Below, one piece after another: positions 63,401 through 64,000 of a stretch of 64,000 nucleotides of DNA. The first letter of the stretch is position 1, and every line of letters begins with the position of its first letter. The stretch is taken from the NCBI GenBank assembly GCA_039180875.1, contig JBCDCY010000007.1, positions 1-64,000 on the forward strand, written 5' to 3'. Both the position numbers and the translations under genes were made by a program. The DNA comes from JBCDCY01 sp039180875 (GTDB lineage Bacteria; Pseudomonadota; Alphaproteobacteria; Rhodobacterales; Rhodobacteraceae). The notes beneath the pieces were generated by a model. That model had not been told where the DNA came from, did no database searches, and was given only the letters and a program-made list of their open reading frames with translations.

Positions 63401-63905
63401 CCGCCGCCTCCTCCAACACCCGCCGCCGCGCCTTGGGCTTGGCGTTGATCAGCTCGGAGATCTGGCCCTGCCGGACCAGCGCCGGAGAGTGCGCGCCGGT
63501 CGAGGCATCGGCGAACAGCATCTGCACGTCGCGCGCGCGCGCATCCTTGCCGTTGGTCTTGTAGGCCGAGCCGGCGTCGCGGGTGATCCGCCGGACGATG
63601 TCAAGCTTGCGCTCCCCGGCGAAGATCGCCGGGGGCAGCGTGTCGCCGGCCTCGACCGAGATCATCACCTCGGCGAAATGCCGGGCCGGACGGGCGGCCG
63701 CGCCGGCGAAGATCACATCCTCCATCCCCGCGCCGCGCATCGCCGTCGGCCGGCTTTCGCCCATCACCCAGCGCAGCGCCTCCAGCAAGTTGGACTTGCC
63801 GCAGCCGTTCGGCCCGACGACGCCGGTGAGGCCCGGCGCGATCTGCAGCTCGGTCGGGTCGACGAAGCTCTTGAACCCGACGAGGCGGAGTTTGCTGAAC
63901 TGCAT
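60441..63905 (-). CDS. smc: chromosome segregation protein SMC
   Basis: The 1154-residue condensin ATPase has the N-terminal Walker A GPNGCGKSNLLEALRW at 31-46, long coiled coils either side of a hinge near residues 500-620, and a C-terminal signature LSGGEQTLTALSLIFA with Walker B ICVLDEVDAPLDDAN. The start MQFSKLRLVGFKSFVDP is standard. It loads on DNA to organise and separate chromosomes. It stands alone, with wzx convergent at its 3' end. scpA and scpB are not in the window. Confidence 0.97.
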   Translation of the reverse strand: MQFSKLRLVGFKSFVDPTELQIAPGLTGVVGPNGCGKSNLLEALRWVMGESRPTAMRGAGMEDVIFAGAAARPARHFAEVMISVEAGDTLPPAIFAGERKLDIVRRITRDAGSAYKTNGKDARARDVQMLFADASTGAHSPALVRQGQISELINAKPKARRRVLEEAAGISGLYQRRHDAELKLKATETNLARIEDVLEAMEGQLASLGKQARQAARYRTITEDLLRFEGMLLYRQWQEADAARLEAEQHLAAALARVAEAEAAASAASRHRTEREEAVPPLREEDAIAGAVRQRLQVERDGLDREEARARAAIEDLATRLASDQADLAREGDLGHDAEEMIARLTWEIAQLEEASEGQDASLAEAEQAAHETSTTLLAAEEHLDALTAEAAQLAAQHQEVARQREEAAKTANALRATLEEDEGRQHSLTAEKAEAAQAREAAGQALDAAHSAATTAEAALTAAEAERAAQQAMEAEARARRASTDGALRALEAETKALHDLLAQPVEAGARAQILDAVAVAPGYEAALAAAFGDDLSLPRSDPAAATGWTGHASAEAPGDLPADATPLTAQTSAPGELGPRLAAIGVVTREDGARLQAQLRPGQRLVSREGDLWRWDGLRVAAGETPSAAANRLRQRNRLDQLLSDLDMARGNAEAAETAHAAAGAKLAAVEDAERTARAVRRAAESALADAARAQSRSEAGDERLALALEDVAAGLIRRGRELEEATAAEDRARAAADALDDLEARQAAVEAQRTQVAEARSEMLARRAAAEDIRRENTARTRRLQDAAEERAGWHARQSNASSRVEALQTRIAETMKAQAKAAGEPEAIAAKRAELADAIAEADARVRAASDALTSAEAALKQAEEAERGAERQAADAREVRARAEATADAARARVAEAAEKIRDGHDRSPEALLEDLATQPENIPPSATLEIDIARLRRQRDALGAVNLRAEEDARAISEERDGLLSEKSDLDAAVAKLRSGISALNREGRQRLVTAYEQVNANFSTLFKTLFGGGDANLVMVESDDPLDAGLEIMCQPPGKRLASLSLLSGGEQTLTALSLIFAVFLANPSPICVLDEVDAPLDDANVNRFCDLLDEMTKRTDTRFLIITHHAVTMSRMDRLYGVTMVEQGVSQLVSVDLRQAEELVES

Positions 63906-63961
63906 GCGCGGCGCGGCCTGTGCGATTCCCCGGGCGCAGAGTCCCGCCGGCAGGGGGGTCC

Positions 63962-63967
63962 TGTCAA
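63962..63967 (-). promoter_or_regulatory. possible -35 box upstream of smc
   Basis: TTGACA on the minus strand lies about 57 nt upstream of the smc ATG. No good -10 hexamer follows at 16-18 nt, so this is weak. Confidence 0.2.
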
Positions 63968-64000
63968 CTCAGGAACCCACGATTTGGCGGCGAATGGCGC

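Overview
The window is a G+C-rich, densely coded bacterial chromosome segment with about 60 genes, both strands used, and no intergenic gap longer than about 275 bp. It contains no rRNA, tRNA, CRISPR array, insertion sequence or phage gene that I can recognise. The protein families point to an alphaproteobacterium: a split F0 operon with paired b and b' subunits, OpgC of the Rhodobacter type, an ScfR-type regulator, DUF1244, DUF2125 and extensin-like proteins. Two repeat types point the same way: a CCGGCGGGGATATTTGA element that I associate from memory with Rhodobacterales, and a GCGTTTTTCGTTC inverted repeat that I associate with Hyphomicrobiales. I cannot place it below class with confidence. 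Starts at GTG and TTG and 1-4 nt stop/start overlaps are common.

Layout. 1-5.8 kb: rpmI-rplT with pyk and a small membrane ORF, then a D-amino-acid operon (dgcN-dgcA-dat). 5.9-14.8 kb: the osmoregulated periplasmic glucan genes opgH and opgC (the latter with a TPR protein) flank a compact five-gene cassette: a zinc-less MDR oxidoreductase, a degenerate 6-pyruvoyl-tetrahydropterin-synthase homologue, a GT4 glycosyltransferase, a methyltransferase and, convergent, a RibD/DHFR-like reductase. This cassette is the best candidate for an undescribed pathway, probably a modified pterin or related small molecule. 14.9-21.2 kb: YeeE/YedE transporter with a secreted DUF302 protein, glutathionyl-hydroquinone reductase, cobD and an orphan CoxL-like molybdenum hydroxylase subunit.

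21.4-33.7 kb looks like one functional locus for short-chain carboxylates: acs, a five-gene branched-chain-amino-acid-type ABC importer, a divergent ScfR-like short-chain acyl-CoA regulator with a palindromic operator over its promoter, then a single-domain response regulator, a small membrane protein and an SSS-STAC histidine kinase of the CbrA/CrbS type. 33.8-40.3 kb: hisH-hisB, a PAS hybrid histidine kinase and a 998-residue cyclase-like/ATPase/TPR protein. 40.3-50.5 kb: housekeeping and envelope genes (gamma-glutamylcyclotransferase, DUF2125, hisC-tyrA-extensin, lytic transglycosylase, dapA, smpB, GNAT, AhpD-like, OmpA).

50.6-53.1 kb: the F0 ATP synthase operon atpI-atpB-atpE-atpF'-atpF, with atpI apparently starting at CTG. 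53.3-54.9 kb: an ArsR regulator with a perfect operator and a serine hydrolase. 55-60.4 kb: a surface-glycan neighbourhood (DUF354, 2OG-Fe(II) oxygenase, GT2, methyltransferase, Wzx-type flippase). 60.4-63.9 kb: smc. Palindromic repeats are concentrated between convergent gene ends. All functional calls are from reading the sequence; none has been checked by a database search.
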